Below, piece by piece: positions 5,628-6,891 of a stretch of 6,891 nucleotides of DNA (position 1 is its first letter; every line of letters starts with the position of its first letter). Both the position numbers and the translations under genes were made by a program. Location of the stretch: the NCBI GenBank assembly GCA_017882555.1, contig JADGPH010000089.1:1-6891 (forward strand), given 5' to 3'. The notes beneath the pieces are model-generated. The model did no database searches, was not told where the DNA came from, and worked only from the letters and a program-made list of their open reading frames with translations. Origin of the DNA: Thermoleophilia bacterium (GTDB lineage: Bacteria; Actinomycetota; Thermoleophilia; Miltoncostaeales; Miltoncostaeaceae).

Positions 5628-6413
5628 TTAGATCCGCGCTCCGTCAAGCGCACCGGCACAGTGTGGATCGGGTTCGTCGGGAAGCTGGGGAACCACCCGA
5701 AAGACCAACTCGCGCAGGCTGGCGTTATTGCGTGCAAACACGGCCGCAACCTCTTCCGCGGAGACTGCCGGGACATTCGGCATCCCCTCGAGACCGACGT
5801 CGTAGTCGGTCACCAAGCTGATATTCGCGTAGGACAAACAGAGCTCTCGCGCCAGATGCGCCTCGGGATACGCGGTCATGTTGATCACTTCCCACCCCAT
5901 GGCTCCGAACCAACGGCTCTCCGCTCGGGTCGAGAACCGTGGTCCTTGAATGACCACAACCGTCCCCCGGTCATGGACGGGAATCGTCAACTCGCGACAC
6001 CCGCGCACCAAGATCTCCCGCAACATGGGAGAAAACGGTTCGGCCGCCGAGACGTGGACGGCCTCTGGGCCGTCGAAGTAGGAGTCTCGACGCCCCGAGG
6101 TGCGGTCGACGTACTGATCGCAGACGACAAAATCGCCCACGCGCACATGGGCCTGCAAGCTCCCCGAGGCGCACGGTGCAATCACCCACCTGACCCCGGT
6201 CTCGCGGAGCGCCCAGAGGTTGGCCCGGTAGTTGATCATGTGCGGTGGGAACTCGTGGTTGACACCATGTCGCGGCAGGAAGGCCACCGGAACCCCGGAT
6301 ACGGTCCCGACGGCGATCGATGCAGATGGCGGACCGTAGGGCGTATCGATGGCGACGCGCTCCGCATCGTCGAAAAGGGAGTAGAAGCCCGACCCGCCGA
6401 TAATCCCCACCAT
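5628..6413 (-). CDS. mtnP: S-methyl-5'-thioadenosine phosphorylase (MTAP)
   Basis: This cytosolic enzyme splits methylthioadenosine with phosphate into adenine and 5-methylthioribose 1-phosphate, which feeds methionine salvage. From the ATG at 6413 it has 261 residues. Motifs follow the PNP/MTAP class II phosphorylases: GGSGFY (6-11), PRHG (47-50), NYRANLWAL (61-69), CASGSL (81-86), DQYVDRTSGRRDSYFD (99-114), QGPRFSTRAES (156-166), NMTAYPEAHLARE (178-190) and TDYD (202-205). The two aspartates of TDYD are those that hold the 6-amino group of adenine in MTAP; 6-oxopurine enzymes have Asn at the first. Adenine specificity is therefore likely. The ATG gives the family start MVGIIGGSG; a GTG four codons earlier (6423-6425) overlaps the stop of the upstream gene by four bases and is a real alternative. 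It is probably co-transcribed with the DUF1844 gene. Other methionine-salvage genes are not in view. Confidence 0.92.
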   Translation of the reverse strand: MVGIIGGSGFYSLFDDAERVAIDTPYGPPSASIAVGTVSGVPVAFLPRHGVNHEFPPHMINYRANLWALRETGVRWVIAPCASGSLQAHVRVGDFVVCDQYVDRTSGRRDSYFDGPEAVHVSAAEPFSPMLREILVRGCRELTIPVHDRGTVVVIQGPRFSTRAESRWFGAMGWEVINMTAYPEAHLARELCLSYANISLVTDYDVGLEGMPNVPAVSAEEVAAVFARNNASLRELVFRVVPQLPDEPDPHCAGALDGARI

Positions 6414-6421
6414 CGCGGCGG

Positions 6422-6847
6422 TCACTCGCCGCGGCCCCCCGGGGGAACCCACAAACGCCCACTGGGATCCGGTGGTGTCCCCGGCCCACTGGCGGGAGGC
6501 GCGGTCCCGGCGTTCGTTTCGGCGATCCTGGCGTAGGCCAACTGCAGCTGCGCAACCGGCTCGCGAAATGGACGCGTCGCCGCCGATCCGAGCTCCTGGT
6601 CGGCAACCGCCACGAGCGCACGCAAGATCTCAATCGCGGTCCGTGCCTGCGCCAGATCTGCGACGGCCGGGCCCTCGGGCCCAAGACCCATCCGAATCCC
6701 CGCCGCATCGACCAGCGTCGCCATCGCCTGGATGACCAGGTCGCGCACTTGCGTCCGGCCGAGGTGATGCACGAACGCCGCCGCGAATTCCTCCGGCGAG
6801 CCCTCCGGCTCGGCGTCCGTCATCTCATTTCGGTGCTCGTCGGTCAT
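6422..6847 (-). CDS. DUF1844-family protein of unknown function
   Basis: A 141-residue soluble protein. Residues 35-110 follow the pattern of actinobacterial DUF1844 proteins: a helix RDLVIQAMATLVDAAGIRMGL (split as 35-55), an acidic DLAQARTAIEIL helix (64-75), LRALVAVADQELG (75-87) and a final LQLAYARI helix (101-108). The first 20 residues are acidic and low in complexity, and the last 30 are rich in Gly and Pro, so both ends are probably disordered. The start is ATG at 6845-6847 with AAGG about eight bases upstream; a second ATG at 6821-6823 could serve instead. The gene ends eight bases before the MTAP ATG, or overlaps the alternative MTAP GTG by four bases. No enzyme motif is visible and the family role is unknown. 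The family call is from remembered sequence pattern. Confidence 0.75.
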   Translation of the reverse strand: MTDEHRNEMTDAEPEGSPEEFAAAFVHHLGRTQVRDLVIQAMATLVDAAGIRMGLGPEGPAVADLAQARTAIEILRALVAVADQELGSAATRPFREPVAQLQLAYARIAETNAGTAPPASGPGTPPDPSGRLWVPPGGRGE

Positions 6848-6890
6848 ACACCCACCCTTGTTGCATGTTGGCGAACAACTTCTTCGGCGG
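6825..6890 (-). CDS. Possible 3' end of an upstream gene at the window edge
   Basis: One minus-strand frame entering from the right edge runs 21 codons to TGA at 6825-6827 and includes FANMQQGWVYDRR. Its first 15 codons have about 80 percent G or C at the third position, higher than the other two frames there. It would overlap the DUF1844 start, or end one base before the alternative ATG at 6823. A second frame reads SAEEVVRQHATRVGV and stops in an ATGA overlap with the DUF1844 ATG, but its third positions are only one third G or C. The stretch is too short to identify a product. Confidence 0.22.
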   Translation of the reverse strand, partial: PPKKLFANMQQGWVYDRRAPK

Positions 6891-6891
6891 A

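Noticed and set aside
3196..5631. An 811-codon open frame on the plus strand, antisense to hppA
   Set aside because: It lies fully opposite a gene with all family motifs. Its product is rich in Arg, His, Asp and Gln with no recognisable domain, which is typical of the antisense frame of a GC-rich membrane-protein gene.
6414..6452. A GTG start at 6452 for MTAP, adding 13 residues to the ATG form
   Set aside because: It would overlap the DUF1844 gene by 31 bases and add a Gly/Pro/Arg extension before the normal family start. Only the GTG at 6423-6425 is kept as an alternative.
5478..6536. A 352-codon open frame on the plus strand opposite MTAP
   Set aside because: It is the complement of a clearly conserved phosphorylase. 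Its low-complexity Arg/Gly/Pro/His composition has no motif, and no ribosome site was seen.

Overview
The window is GC-rich DNA that reads like an actinobacterial chromosome. The reasons are high GC at third codon positions, GTG and TTG starts, a DUF1844-type protein, and two candidate leaderless promoters with a TANNNT -10 box seven bases before an ATG. An Acidimicrobiia-like lineage would fit, but that is a guess from protein flavour only. Nearly all genes lie on the minus strand. The exception is the 3' end of a possible acetyltransferase gene at the left edge, which converges on cysK. No mobile element, CRISPR array, rRNA or tRNA was seen.

Read in the direction of transcription (right to left), the layout has three blocks. 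(1) At 6847-5628, a DUF1844-family protein is followed almost without a gap by an S-methyl-5'-thioadenosine phosphorylase (MTAP). (2) After a 260-base spacer with hairpins and an eight-base T run comes hppA (5367-3256), a proton-pumping pyrophosphatase with the K+-independent signature and a TTG start set by a strong Shine-Dalgarno sequence. A long terminator-like hairpin follows it, then a small PH/GRAM-like protein (3172-2720) that seems to have its own leaderless promoter. (3) An Rrf2-family regulator, a PfkB-family adenosine kinase and cysteine synthase CysK (2649-229) form a tight operon with gaps of 28 and 2 bases.

The functional theme is sulfur amino acid and methyl-cycle metabolism. 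CysK makes cysteine, MTAP salvages methylthioadenosine, and the adenosine kinase could clear adenosine released in the S-adenosylmethionine cycle. The pyrophosphatase would pull PPi-releasing reactions, sulfate activation among them.

The most interesting point is the regulator. It has no cysteines, so it cannot be a cysteine-ligated Fe-S IscR-type protein. It ends in Met-Phe-His-Ile, which resembles the isoleucine-terminated tail of the Firmicutes regulator CymR, a protein that senses cysteine status by binding CysK. Just upstream, a candidate leaderless 11-codon ORF containing a Cys codon overlaps the regulator's start codon. Together these suggest a CymR-CysK-like control circuit in an actinobacterium. 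This is inference and has not been tested.
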